64,000 bases of DNA from Bacteroidetes bacterium UBA1947. Lineage in GTDB: Bacteria > Bacteroidota > Bacteroidia > Chitinophagales > Chitinophagaceae. The position numbers and the translations under genes are program-made. The notes under the pieces were generated by a model. That model saw nothing but the letters and a program-made list of their open reading frames with translations. It did not search any database and had not been told where the DNA came from. How positions within the stretch are numbered: the first letter of the stretch is position 1; the number at the start of each line of letters is the position of its first letter. Location of the stretch: contig DDET01000063.1 of assembly GCA_002336915.1 (NCBI GenBank), forward strand, positions 1 to 64,000, in the 5' to 3' direction. Of this stretch, positions 1 through 8,387 are shown piece after piece.

Positions 1-410
1 TGCTGGGCATTCACCAGGTTCATATTCACGGTGCGGGGATGCTCCACCGCGCTTTGTATGGCAGGCTTGGTTATCTCGTGGAAAACAATGCGTTTTGTAG
101 TAGCCGGATCAAGGTCAAGAACTTCGCAAAGGTGCCATGATATAGCTTCTCCTTCACGGTCCTCATCCGTTGCCAGCCAAACCTCACCGGATTTCTTTGC
201 AAGCGACTTTAATTCTTTTACTACCTTCTGCTTATCCTCCGATACTATATATTTAGGCTGGTAACCATTTTTAATGTCGATGCCCATATCCTCCTTCACC
301 AGGTCGCGGATATGCCCGTAGCAAGACTTTACCTCAAAATCACTACCCAATATTTTCTCAATGGTCTTTGCTTTGGCAGGTGACTCAACGATCAACAGGT
401 TTTTGGCCAT
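1..410 (-). CDS. topA: DNA topoisomerase I, N-terminal part (cut by window edge)
   Basis: Type IA topoisomerase that relaxes negatively supercoiled DNA by a single-strand break and rejoin. Only the first 136 or so residues are in the window; the gene continues off the left edge. The N-terminus starts MAKNLLIVESPAKAKTIEKI, the classic Toprim opening with the metal-binding glutamate. The second Toprim motif, ATDEDREGEAISWHL, lies near residues 77-91. The active-site tyrosine lies outside the window. The start is the ATG at 408-410, with no plausible upstream alternative. The next gene upstream on this strand is a T9SS cargo gene closed by its own terminator, so topA is probably transcribed separately. 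Confidence 0.95.
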   Translation of the reverse strand, partial: MAKNLLIVESPAKAKTIEKILGSDFEVKSCYGHIRDLVKEDMGIDIKNGYQPKYIVSEDKQKVVKELKSLAKKSGEVWLATDEDREGEAISWHLCEVLDLDPATTKRIVFHEITKPAIQSAVEHPRTVNMNLVNAQ

Positions 411-502
411 TCTTCTGTTTTCTTTTATCTATTATGATACTCTATTGCTGCCGGACCTTACTGCCGGCGTGTGCAATAATAAGTATTGTTTTGTAAAAAA
501 AT

Positions 503-531
503 AAAAAGGGCAACAAATTGTTGCCCTTTTT
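503..531 (-). terminator. Rho-independent-type terminator
   Basis: A near-perfect hairpin with stem GGGCAACA / TGTTGCCC is flanked by A5 on the left and T5 on the right. It sits 20 bp past the stop codon of the minus-strand T9SS gene ending at 551, so it should end that transcript before topA. Its symmetry means it could work in either direction. Confidence 0.8.
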
Positions 532-550
532 CAATAAGAAAAAACTTTTT

Positions 551-2572
551 TTAGTGAGCTATCACAAAACGACCTGTTTTGTTCTGGCCGTTAGCATTGA
601 TGGTATAGAAATAAACACCATTTGCTAAGCCTGTTGTATTGAAAGATGCATTGCCGTTTTGTCCTGCAAGCACCTGGCCAACGTTCAGGGTCTTTATAAC
701 CTGTCCTATAGCATTCTGAATTGACACAGAAGCGTTCACGTTCTCATTAGCAGAGAATGTAACAGTTACCATGTTGTTAGCAGGGTTTGGATAAACCTTG
801 TTTGATGCTATGAAGCCACCGGTATTCGCAACCTTAGTTTGGTAAGATTGGTAAGTACTAAAGTTAGTAACGATCATCGGAGCAAGTTCAAACGACCAAG
901 GCAGGTTGTTGCCTGATGAAGTTTCATCCAGGTTAACAGCGAAAGTCTGCGAAGGATAGTTCTGGTCGCCAAAACCTGCAGCCCTTCCGTTATCAGAGCT
1001 GTCATACAAGCCTACACCACCAAAGAATTCCTGGTATTGGGGAACTTCTGCTGCAAGAAGAACAGTTTTGCTCGTAGCAGGAGTATGATCTGAGGTTGCA
1101 ACCACAGCATAGAAAGCAGCTGCTGTTGGATCGCCCGTTATGACAAGCGGGCCATTGTTGTATACTGAATTCGGGAAGAAAGGATCACTGTACGTATAAG
1201 GACCGCCTGTTGCAGAGGTATCGTTTGCCGTAAGTGCCCTGCCCCATGATAAACCTGCAAGCTCCCAATGTGGATTAGGGATAGAAGTAAAGTGGTAAAC
1301 CTGGAACATTACCCTTGAGCCTACTGTGCTGCTACTTGCGAATACCGCCTGGAAAGAAGAAATGGTATCAGCTTTGCCTGCAGGAACAGTCAATATAGTA
1401 CCCCAGTTCCAGCTGAATTCGCCGTTAGGATCTGTGCTCGGCCTGTGCAGGTAATAACCACCTACAGCTACGTTATCGGGTGAGAAGTTAGCCCATGCTG
1501 AATCGCTCAGGCCAAATTTCTTGGTTTCAGAAAGGCCGCCTGTACCGGTTAGATTAACGGTATAAACATCATCTCCGCTACCGGGTACAGCGTGATTGAA
1601 TGGGAATTCAACTGCAGAATCATAACCGTTTACTGCCAGGTTTGTTATTGATGCGCTTTGATTGTAGGCAGGCACTGTGTTCATAGTAGCACCTACACTA
1701 TAGCTTGCCTGTGCATTGTAGCCCTGGTTGAATACAAAATCGATCAAGCCAACAGAGTCACCCAGGATAAACTGCCTTGGCATAGTACCTATACCTTGTG
1801 CATGGTTGCTGGCATCTGTTGAATACATTACTGTAGCACCCTGTGATTTTACATTCAAAGCATCAAGGTCAACCAGCCTTACGTCATCCACAGCCCAGCC
1901 ATAACCATTAGTTTGGCCATAGTAATGGAAACGAATATAAAGAGTCGCCTGGTTTGATCCTGCAGCACCGAGGTCTATCACAACCGTGTCAGTATTTCTG
2001 GTTTCTTCGTTGTTACCAATGCTGTTGTTCCTATAGACCTGGAAATGTGTAGCACCTGTAAACATATTGTTGCTGGCTACATCTATTTCGGCAGAGTCGC
2101 GAAATTTCTTAGCCCAGCTGTTGAACACCAAGCCTACATGACTGTGACCTGTAGTAACAAAAGGGACCGTGTTGTTCATGCTCGCTTCAGTAGCTGAAGT
2201 AGCATTGTTGATCGGGTCGATCGCAGCCCATCCGTTAGCACCTGTAGGTGAATTAAGGTCAGGGATAAAATCAGCGCCTGCATTCATCCACTTCCATTTA
2301 GCGGTATTAACCGGTGGGTTTGCTACCCAGTTCGCAGCTGGTTGCGTCGCGTTACCAGTAGCAAATGTTTCTACTGTACCAATTACTGTATTGGTTGCTT
2401 TTGCTGCTTGAATTACTTCAGGAGTAAGAGTGGCTGGCACACTACCCGGAACATATGCCTCTCGTCCAGCCGTTTTGTTTTGTGCTGCAGTTTTAACGGT
2501 ATTTTTGGCAACCTTGGCGTTTGCACCCAATGCCATCATACCTGCTGCAATCAGAAGAATTGATTTTTTCAT
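551..2572 (-). CDS. Secreted T9SS cargo protein, function unknown
   Basis: This is a 673-residue exported protein. Residues 1-19 form a signal peptide (MKKSILLIAAGMMALGANA). The N-terminal third contains a jelly-roll-like stretch (about 85-235) ending in GYGWAVDDVRLVDL, typical of choice-of-anchor or MAM-like carbohydrate or adhesion domains of Bacteroidota surface proteins. The middle has no recognisable catalytic motif. The last 80 or so residues are a T9SS type A sorting domain: KVYPNPANNMVTV, then an IQNAIGQVIK strand and a final GRFVIAH. It should therefore cross the outer membrane by the type IX system and be released or attached to the surface. It is a single-gene unit with a terminator at 503-531. 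The substrate cannot be inferred. Confidence 0.85.
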   Translation of the reverse strand: MKKSILLIAAGMMALGANAKVAKNTVKTAAQNKTAGREAYVPGSVPATLTPEVIQAAKATNTVIGTVETFATGNATQPAANWVANPPVNTAKWKWMNAGADFIPDLNSPTGANGWAAIDPINNATSATEASMNNTVPFVTTGHSHVGLVFNSWAKKFRDSAEIDVASNNMFTGATHFQVYRNNSIGNNEETRNTDTVVIDLGAAGSNQATLYIRFHYYGQTNGYGWAVDDVRLVDLDALNVKSQGATVMYSTDASNHAQGIGTMPRQFILGDSVGLIDFVFNQGYNAQASYSVGATMNTVPAYNQSASITNLAVNGYDSAVEFPFNHAVPGSGDDVYTVNLTGTGGLSETKKFGLSDSAWANFSPDNVAVGGYYLHRPSTDPNGEFSWNWGTILTVPAGKADTISSFQAVFASSSTVGSRVMFQVYHFTSIPNPHWELAGLSWGRALTANDTSATGGPYTYSDPFFPNSVYNNGPLVITGDPTAAAFYAVVATSDHTPATSKTVLLAAEVPQYQEFFGGVGLYDSSDNGRAAGFGDQNYPSQTFAVNLDETSSGNNLPWSFELAPMIVTNFSTYQSYQTKVANTGGFIASNKVYPNPANNMVTVTFSANENVNASVSIQNAIGQVIKTLNVGQVLAGQNGNASFNTTGLANGVYFYTINANGQNKTGRFVIAH

Positions 2573-2610
2573 TGTGTAATTTTTTTGTTTATGACAATAA
2601 AATGGTTTTG

Positions 2611-2618
2611 GTAAAGAT
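2611..2618 (-). promoter_or_regulatory. Putative -7 box for the T9SS gene at 551-2572
   Basis: On the minus strand, TATCTTTA lies about 40 bp before the start codon and matches 7 of 8 positions of the Bacteroidota -7 consensus TAnnTTTG. An ATTG lies about 21 bp further upstream as a candidate -33 element. This is pattern matching only. Confidence 0.4.
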
Positions 2619-2674
2619 AAGGAATCCGCGTTTTATTTAACAATTTTTTATTTTTAATAATAGCTAAAAATAGC

Positions 2675-2707
2675 AAAAAAGTCTAAAGGTGATAGCCTTT
2701 AGACTTT
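2675..2707 (-). terminator. Rho-independent-type terminator of the acyl-CoA dehydrogenase gene
   Basis: A perfect 12-bp stem (AAAGTCTAAAGG / CCTTTAGACTTT) with a 6-nt loop is followed, on the minus strand, by a run of T (the A-tract at 2675-2680). It lies about 50 bp past the stop codon at 2759. Confidence 0.85.
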
Positions 2708-2758
2708 GATCTTTATGAAATATAAGTATAATTCGGGAAAAATATGACACTGCGGTTA

Positions 2759-3898
2759 CTAACTGAGTATCTCGCGGGAAATGACCAACTTTTGGATCTC
2801 GGAGGTGCCTTCGCCGATGGTGCATAACTTGGAATCACGGTAATATTTCTCTACCGGGAAATCTTTAGTGTAACCATAACCACCAAATATCTGCACGGCC
2901 TCTGTAGAAACTTTTACAGCTATTTCCGATGCGTAATATTTAGCCATAGCCGATTGTTTGGTCATTTTTTCACCACGGTTCTTGAGGTCGGCGGCCTGGT
3001 ATATCAGCATTTCGGCAGCTTCTATTTGTGTGGCCATATCGGCCAGCTTAAAGCTGATGGCCTGGAAATTGGCTATCGGCTGGTCGAACTGGTAACGCTC
3101 TTTGGCATATTTGATACTTGCTTCGTAAGCTCCTTTTGCAATGCCCAGGGCCAGTGCAGCTATGGATATACGTCCGCCATCCAGCACTTTCATCGCCTGC
3201 CTGAAGCCATCACCCACCTCGCCCATGCGCTGTGCATCACTGATGCGGCAATTGTCGAACACCAGTTCAGCAGTTTCGCTGGCGCGCATGCCCAGTTTGT
3301 TTTCTTTCTTGCCCGAGGTAAAGCCCGGCGTGCCGCGCTCTACTATGAATGCAGTTACATTGCTCTTTGTACGTGGTTCGCCCGTGCGTGCCAATACTAC
3401 CGATACATCACCGCTGATGCCGTGTGTTATCCAGTTCTTGGTGCCGTTCAGTACCCAGTCATCGCCATCGCGCACAGCGGTGCAGCGCATGTTACCCGCA
3501 TCGCTGCCTGTGTTGGCTTCGGTAAGGCCCCATGCACCTATCCATTCAGCACTTGCCAGCTTAGGCAGGTATTTTTTCTTTTGTTCCTCTGTGCCAAAGT
3601 ATAGTATATGGCCGGTGCAGAGCGAGTTATGCGCAGCAGTTGAAAGCCCTATCGAGCCGCATACTTTTGCCACTTCGCTTATTACGGTAACGTACTCAAA
3701 ATAGCCAAGGCCGCTGCCTCCGTATTCTGTAGGCACCAGCACGCCCATAAGGCCCAGCTCGCCCATTTTCTTGAATAGTTCTACGGGAAATTTCTGGCTT
3801 TCATCCCATTCCATCATTTGCGGACGTATGTTCTTGTTCGCAAAGTCGCGGATCATTTCAGCTATCGAAAGCTGTGTATCAGTATACGTAAAATCCAT
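2759..3898 (-). CDS. Acyl-CoA dehydrogenase
   Basis: FAD-dependent enzyme that makes the alpha,beta double bond in acyl-CoA thioesters, the first step of fatty acid or branched-chain acyl-CoA oxidation, passing electrons to ETF. At 379 residues it is the normal length for the short/medium-chain family. The N-terminal helical domain runs to about 115. The beta domain includes WGLTEANTGSDAGNMRCTA. The C-terminal helical domain carries the substrate/FAD motif FGGYGYTKDFPVEKYYRD. The catalytic base should be Glu363 within IGEGTSEIQ. Substrate chain length cannot be told from sequence. The gene stands alone, with an upstream gap of 118 bp and its own terminator downstream. A thiolase at 58436-59611 could act in the same pathway but is far away. 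Confidence 0.93.
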   Translation of the reverse strand: MDFTYTDTQLSIAEMIRDFANKNIRPQMMEWDESQKFPVELFKKMGELGLMGVLVPTEYGGSGLGYFEYVTVISEVAKVCGSIGLSTAAHNSLCTGHILYFGTEEQKKKYLPKLASAEWIGAWGLTEANTGSDAGNMRCTAVRDGDDWVLNGTKNWITHGISGDVSVVLARTGEPRTKSNVTAFIVERGTPGFTSGKKENKLGMRASETAELVFDNCRISDAQRMGEVGDGFRQAMKVLDGGRISIAALALGIAKGAYEASIKYAKERYQFDQPIANFQAISFKLADMATQIEAAEMLIYQAADLKNRGEKMTKQSAMAKYYASEIAVKVSTEAVQIFGGYGYTKDFPVEKYYRDSKLCTIGEGTSEIQKLVISREILS

Positions 3899-4016
3899 AT
3901 AGTTATTTACCAGGGTAAACGTTAAGGCGCAATTTTACAACATTTTTTTCTAACATCAGCTTGCCGGGCCGGCTACATGAAAGATTTTCAAAGCTTTGTG
4001 GACTTAATTGTTGATC

Positions 4017-4451
4017 TCAGTTCAGCCTCGTCTTTTCCAGCAATTCTTTCTTCACCGCATCACTGAAATGGTATACGGCCCATACCTGCCCGTAGTTTTT
4101 AAAACCTCCAAGTTGGCGCCTGCGTTCCAGTATCCTGTGCGTTAGTGCCGGGCCTATGCCTTCCAGCGTTAGCAGGCTTGCAGAATCAGCTGTGTTTATA
4201 TTTATGATGGCATTTACTGTGGTGTCGCTTGCTGCTGCTGTTGCCGCAAGCTCGTGTTTGCGGCCTTCCCAGCTTGCTGTGAGTTTATTTTGCAGGCGCT
4301 TGCCGGGGGCCGGCGGTGCTATAATGTATACCATGGCAGACCGGGCAAGGACCAGCAGCGCCAGCAGGCAGAGTAATACGGCAATGCCCCTGCGCTCGGC
4401 ACTGTTCAGGTCAAAATATGTGCTAAGTATTTTCTTCATGCGCGATAACAT
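4017..4451 (-). CDS. Membrane-anchored helix-hairpin-helix protein (ComEA-like)
   Basis: A 144-residue protein with a short cytoplasmic N-terminus, one membrane segment at about residues 22-45 (rich in Leu, Val and Ala), a 35-residue linker, and a C-terminal helix-hairpin-helix unit from about 84. The HhH hairpin reads INTADSASLLTLEGIGPALT. This layout resembles ComEA-type DNA-binding proteins, which bind incoming DNA outside the inner membrane, but many Bacteroidota carry such proteins without a proven role in competence. No other competence gene is nearby. A second in-frame ATG (codon 5) at about 4439 is an equally good start. The gene is divergent from eno. Confidence 0.75.
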   Translation of the reverse strand: MLSRMKKILSTYFDLNSAERRGIAVLLCLLALLVLARSAMVYIIAPPAPGKRLQNKLTASWEGRKHELAATAAASDTTVNAIININTADSASLLTLEGIGPALTHRILERRRQLGGFKNYGQVWAVYHFSDAVKKELLEKTRLN

Positions 4452-4510
4452 TACCGGCTTGCGAATTGAAGATAAAGCTTTTATAACTTTTTATTAAGTG
4501 CCCTGCGTAT

Positions 4511-4518
4511 TATCTTTG
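4511..4518 (+). promoter_or_regulatory. -7 box of the enolase promoter
   Basis: TATCTTTG matches the Bacteroidota -7 consensus TAnnTTTG exactly and sits 24 bp before the enolase ATG. No convincing TTTG -33 element is visible at the expected spacing. Confidence 0.55.
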
Positions 4519-4541
4519 CGCCGTATTAAAAAATAATCCAC

Positions 4542-5831
4542 ATGAGTTTTATCAGCAGCATTATCGCCCGCCAAATATTGGATAGCAGGGGCAATCCTAC
4601 AGTAGAAGCAGATGTTTATACCAGCGATGGTTTCAGGGGTAGGGCAGCAGTGCCCAGCGGCGCATCGACGGGTAAACATGAAGCAGTGGAATTGCGCGAC
4701 GGTGCTAAAAAGATATACGGTGGCAAGGGGGTAATGAAGGCTGTTGATAATATTAATGAAAAGATAGCGGAAGAATTGTACGGCTGGGATGTGACCGATC
4801 AGCGTGGCCTGGATATGGCAATGATAGAAATGGACGGTACTGCCAATAAGAGTAAGCTTGGCGCCAATGCCATGCTCGCCGTTAGCCTGGCAGCAGCAAG
4901 GGCAGCTGCGGAGTCTACCGGTTTGTCGCTGTATCGCTACGTGGGCGGGGCAAATGCGAGGACACTGCCTGTGCCGATGATGAATATACTGAACGGCGGT
5001 ATGCATGCCGACAATAAAATAGACTTTCAGGAATTTATGGTTGTGCCTGTAGGGGCAGCTACATTCAGCGAAGGATTGCGCTGGGGAGTGGAAATATTCC
5101 ACGAGCTGAAAAAGGTGCTGAAAGAAAAAGGGTATTCAACAAACGTTGGTGATGAAGGTGGTTTTGCACCGGATATACAGAGCAATGAAGAGGCGATAGA
5201 AACTGTGCTTAAGGCGATAGAAAAAGCAGGGTATAAGCCGGGCGACCAGGTAGCAATAGCTATGGACGCAGCCAATACAGAGCTGTACAATGCAAAAGAT
5301 AAAAAGTATCATTTCCATAAAAGCGGCACTACAAAAATGACCAGCGAAGAATTGGTCGCATACTGGGTGAAGTGGTGCAAAAAATACCCTATAATAAGTA
5401 TAGAAGATGGTATGGCCGAAGATGACTGGAAGGGCTGGAAGGCACTGACAGATGCTTTAGGCAATAAAGTGCAGCTGGTAGGCGACGATCTTTTTGTAAC
5501 GAACGTGACCCGCCTGGAAAGGGGCATCAATGAAGGTATTGCAAATGGCCTGCTGGTAAAAGTGAACCAGATAGGCACCCTTAGCGAAACGATAGACGCG
5601 GTGACAATGGCGCAGAACAGCAGCTATAACACCATCATGAGCCATCGCAGCGGTGAGACAGAAGATGCAACGATAGCTGATCTTGCTGTTGCCCTGAATT
5701 GTGGCCAGATCAAAACAGGCTCCGCAAGCCGCAGCGACCGTATGGCTAAGTATAACCAATTGCTTAGGATAGAGGAAGAACTAGGTGCCAATGCATTCTA
5801 CCCGGGCAAGACATTGCACTTCGGTAAGTAG
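4542..5831 (+). CDS. eno: Enolase
   Basis: Catalyses 2-phosphoglycerate to phosphoenolpyruvate in glycolysis. At 429 residues it has the standard bacterial length. The N-terminus shows ARQILDSRGNPTVE and the mobile loop PSGASTGKHEA. The catalytic acid region GDEGGFAPDI is near 202-212. The metal ligands lie in AMDAANTELY, SIEDGMAEDDW and LVGDDLFVTN. The catalytic lysine is in LLVKVNQIGTLSET near 339, and the substrate loop is SHRSGETEDATIADL. It is followed after 60 bp by a DivIC/FtsB-like gene on the same strand, an association also seen between eno and ftsB in many proteobacteria. It starts with an ATG 24 bp after a good -7 box. Confidence 0.98.
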   Translation: MSFISSIIARQILDSRGNPTVEADVYTSDGFRGRAAVPSGASTGKHEAVELRDGAKKIYGGKGVMKAVDNINEKIAEELYGWDVTDQRGLDMAMIEMDGTANKSKLGANAMLAVSLAAARAAAESTGLSLYRYVGGANARTLPVPMMNILNGGMHADNKIDFQEFMVVPVGAATFSEGLRWGVEIFHELKKVLKEKGYSTNVGDEGGFAPDIQSNEEAIETVLKAIEKAGYKPGDQVAIAMDAANTELYNAKDKKYHFHKSGTTKMTSEELVAYWVKWCKKYPIISIEDGMAEDDWKGWKALTDALGNKVQLVGDDLFVTNVTRLERGINEGIANGLLVKVNQIGTLSETIDAVTMAQNSSYNTIMSHRSGETEDATIADLAVALNCGQIKTGSASRSDRMAKYNQLLRIEEELGANAFYPGKTLHFGK

Positions 5832-5891
5832 TTGTGGATATGTGGAAAAGGTATTTTTATCTTTCTGCCATATAATATTTAATTTTAGAAC

Positions 5892-6179
5892 ATGAAAAAG
5901 CTGCTGCGCGTTATTACCAATAAGTACCTGATTACTGCGGTAGCCTTCGCGGTATGGATGTTATTCTTTGACACGAATGACTACAAATCGCAAAGACAGC
6001 GCAAGCAGGACCTGCAAGCTGCCAATGATGGTATAGCGTACCTGAACGGGCAGATAGCGCAGATGGAAAAAGACCACAGGGAGATAACAAGCGATCCGGC
6101 AAAACTGGAACAATATGCAAGGGAGCACTATCGCATGAAGAGAGACAATGAAGATGTGTATGTAGTAGAACGCAAATAG
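5892..6179 (+). CDS. divIC: Septum formation initiator (DivIC/FtsB family)
   Basis: A small bitopic division protein that works with FtsL and FtsQ/DivIB to activate septal peptidoglycan synthesis. The 95 residues comprise a short basic cytoplasmic tail, one membrane segment (about 11-26, ITAVAFAVWMLFF), then an extracytoplasmic coiled coil (about 30-68) with regular hydrophobic spacing. The C-terminal part, PAKLEQYAREHYRMKRDNED, is the family hallmark in which the residues after the coil read YAREhY(r/k)M. It lies directly downstream of eno and is followed by a strong terminator. Confidence 0.9.
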   Translation: MKKLLRVITNKYLITAVAFAVWMLFFDTNDYKSQRQRKQDLQAANDGIAYLNGQIAQMEKDHREITSDPAKLEQYAREHYRMKRDNEDVYVVERK

Positions 6180-6201
6180 ACTGCCTGCACAAAATATATT
6201 C

Positions 6202-6232
6202 AGCCATTACGCCTTGCGTGATGGCTTTTTTT
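6202..6232 (+). terminator. Terminator after the divIC-like gene
   Basis: An 11-bp stem (AGCCATTACGC / GCGTGATGGCT, one G-T pair) with a 3-nt loop is followed by T7 on the plus strand. It overlaps the stop codon of the convergent proline dehydrogenase gene. Confidence 0.85.
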
Positions 6233-7397
6233 ATGCTTTTCTTCTCTTCAGTTCTTTGCGTATCAGGGAAAGCTCGCGAGAGGTTTGTCCAGCTACCGAT
6301 GTGTTCTCCTGCGCCCGGCGCATCAGGTAGGGTATCACGTCTTTCACCGGGCCATATGGCAGGTACTTGGCTACATGGTAGCCGCTATGCGCCAGGTTGA
6401 ATGATATATTATCGCTCATGCCGTATAACTGCGAAAAGTATACATGTGGGTGATTAGCGGGTATGCCGTGCTCATCCATATACTTTGCGGCAAGCAGGCA
6501 GCTTTTTTCATTGTGCGTGCCTATGAAGATGCCTATCTTATCAAGGTGTTGCTGGCAATATAGCACACCTTCGTCGTAATCTTTATCGGTAGCTTCTTTA
6601 CCAGGCTGTATGGGGGATGTGTATCCCATAGCAACAGCACGGTTGCGCTCCTTTTCCATGTACGCACCACGAACCAGTTTTGCGCCCAGTATATATCCTT
6701 TAGCCATCGCATGCTTGTGCGATTCTTTAAGAAATATAAGCCTGTCGTGCCGGTACATCTGGAAGGTATTGAAGACAGTGATCTTGGTTTTGTTGTACTG
6801 CTCCATCATAGCATCGGTCAGGTCATCTACCGGTTGCTGTATCCAGCTTTCTTCTGCATCTATCAGCACCATAATGCCCGCATCAAAAGCCGCATTGCAT
6901 ATACGGTCTATGCGGCTGTACACTTTTTTCCATTCTTCCTGTTCGGCAGCAGTGAGTGTTGCACCGGAATGTATTTTTTCCAGCAATGAAAAACGGGAGA
7001 AGCCCGTGATCTTTACACTGATGAAAGGGATATTTTTTTGAGATGCAGCATAATTTATTGCCTTGATAAATTCAGGTACTGCTGCATCAAACTCTGCTTC
7101 GCCTTCCTTGCCTTCCACGCCGTAGTCAAGTATCACACCTACATTGTACTTTTCAAGTACGCGCGCAGTATCGGCGGCCTCTTCCATCGTTTCGCCACCG
7201 CAAAACTGTTCAAAGATGGTATGCTTAATGATCCCTTTAATAGGAATATTCCAGTCCATAGCCCATTTGGTAAAGCCCATGCCAATTTTGGTGAGCAGTG
7301 GCGAGCTCATAGATGAGAACAAAAAGTCCGCACGCTTTAGTTCTTTGGTCGAACGGTATTCAAAAGCGATCGCGGTGTCTTCAAATTGAGGGAGCAT
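6231..7397 (-). CDS. Proline dehydrogenase (monofunctional)
   Basis: FAD enzyme that oxidises L-proline to pyrroline-5-carboxylate and feeds electrons to quinone. The 388-residue protein corresponds to the PRODH barrel alone, not to the bifunctional PutA. Visible family segments are NAAFDAGIMVLIDAEESWIQ (substrate/FAD barrel), TFQMYRHDRL, GAKLVRGAYMEKERN and GTHNEKSCLLA. The C-terminal substrate helix contains YGPVKDVIPYLMRRAQENTS, which ends in the expected arginine pair and Glu-Asn-Thr. The P5C dehydrogenase partner is not in this window. It follows the transketolase subunit gene by 51 bp on the same strand, so cotranscription is possible but not metabolically obvious. Confidence 0.95.
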   Translation of the reverse strand: MLPQFEDTAIAFEYRSTKELKRADFLFSSMSSPLLTKIGMGFTKWAMDWNIPIKGIIKHTIFEQFCGGETMEEAADTARVLEKYNVGVILDYGVEGKEGEAEFDAAVPEFIKAINYAASQKNIPFISVKITGFSRFSLLEKIHSGATLTAAEQEEWKKVYSRIDRICNAAFDAGIMVLIDAEESWIQQPVDDLTDAMMEQYNKTKITVFNTFQMYRHDRLIFLKESHKHAMAKGYILGAKLVRGAYMEKERNRAVAMGYTSPIQPGKEATDKDYDEGVLYCQQHLDKIGIFIGTHNEKSCLLAAKYMDEHGIPANHPHVYFSQLYGMSDNISFNLAHSGYHVAKYLPYGPVKDVIPYLMRRAQENTSVAGQTSRELSLIRKELKRRKA

Positions 7398-7448
7398 ATA
7401 TTATTTGGTCCTTGTAAAGAGCTCTGTTTGTTTATGTTCAATCGTTTA

Positions 7449-8294
7449 TTAAAAATCGCCCAGGCCGGTGGCGGGCAGTATCTGCAATGCTTCTTCAAGC
7501 TGCTTATCATTCGGGGCTATGCCATGCCATTCATGTGTGCCTTCCATAAAAGGTACGCCCTTACCCATAATAGTATGCATCAGTATGCAGACAGGTTTAC
7601 CTTTGCCGGTCTCGGCTTTGGCATCTTCAAGTCCTTTCACCACTGCAGCCATATCGTTGCCTTCCATCTTCATTACATGCCAGCCAAATGCATTGAACTT
7701 ATCTTCCAGCGAGCCAAGGTTCATCACATTTTTTGTTGCACCGTCTATCTGCTGTCCATTCACATCTATGGTCGCAATGAGATTGTCTATCTTATGATGT
7801 GCCGCGAACATGATCGCTTCCCAGTTCTGTCCTTCCTGCAGTTCGCCATCGCCATGCAATGAGTAAACAGTGCGGTCGTCATTGTTCAATTTTTTGCTTA
7901 GCGCGGCACCACAGGCTACGCTCATGCCCTGGCCCAGCGAACCTGATGCTATGCGTACACCGGGCAGATGTTCGTGTGTGGCAGGGTGGCCCTGCAGGCG
8001 CGAGTTGATAAGGCGGAACGTAGCCAGCTCACTCACCGGGAAGTAGCCTGAGCGTGCAAGCACACTATAAAAAACAGGCGATATATGCCCGTTGGACAAA
8101 AAGAAGATATCCTCACCAATGCCGTCCATATTAAAATCGGCACTGTTGTACTTCATAATATGGAAATACAATGCAACCATAAAATCGGTACAGCCAAGTG
8201 AACCACCGGGGTGGCCGCTTTGGGGAGTATGCACCATACGCACTATATCCCTGCGCACCTGCGTTGCTGTTTCTTCCAAATGTTTTAAGTCCAT
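7449..8294 (-). CDS. Transketolase, N-terminal (thiamine-diphosphate-binding) subunit
   Basis: Half-transketolase of the pentose phosphate pathway. The 281 residues cover only the TPP/metal-binding domain. The GDG motif is at 148-150 and is followed by ELQEGQNWEA and IATIDVNGQQIDG, giving the standard GDG-X(n)-N metal site. HTPQSGHPGGSLGCTD near the N-terminus is the conserved cofactor/substrate His loop. In split transketolases a second gene for the C-terminal Pyr domain normally lies directly downstream. Here the downstream gene is proline dehydrogenase instead, so the partner must be elsewhere in the genome. The ATG start is 20 bp from a good minus-strand -7 box. Confidence 0.92.
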   Translation of the reverse strand: MDLKHLEETATQVRRDIVRMVHTPQSGHPGGSLGCTDFMVALYFHIMKYNSADFNMDGIGEDIFFLSNGHISPVFYSVLARSGYFPVSELATFRLINSRLQGHPATHEHLPGVRIASGSLGQGMSVACGAALSKKLNNDDRTVYSLHGDGELQEGQNWEAIMFAAHHKIDNLIATIDVNGQQIDGATKNVMNLGSLEDKFNAFGWHVMKMEGNDMAAVVKGLEDAKAETGKGKPVCILMHTIMGKGVPFMEGTHEWHGIAPNDKQLEEALQILPATGLGDF

Positions 8295-8313
8295 AGAACT
8301 GAAAATTGTGCGG

Positions 8314-8321
8314 CAAAAGTA
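8314..8321 (-). promoter_or_regulatory. -7 box of the transketolase promoter
   Basis: On the minus strand TACTTTTG fits TAnnTTTG exactly, about 20 bp upstream of the start codon at 8294. No clear -33 element is visible. Confidence 0.5.
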
Positions 8322-8387
8322 AATTTTAAAGGTGACTTTTTATAAAAAAATAAGTACACTCGGCGGGCTTACGTAAATTACAGCGGA

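Noticed and set aside
2954..3604. Two long plus-strand open frames over the acyl-CoA dehydrogenase gene
   Set aside because: Both are shadows of a well-supported dehydrogenase gene on the minus strand.
4494..5102. 202-codon open frame opposite the start of eno
   Set aside because: Antisense to enolase; no family resemblance, Cys/His-rich shadow composition.
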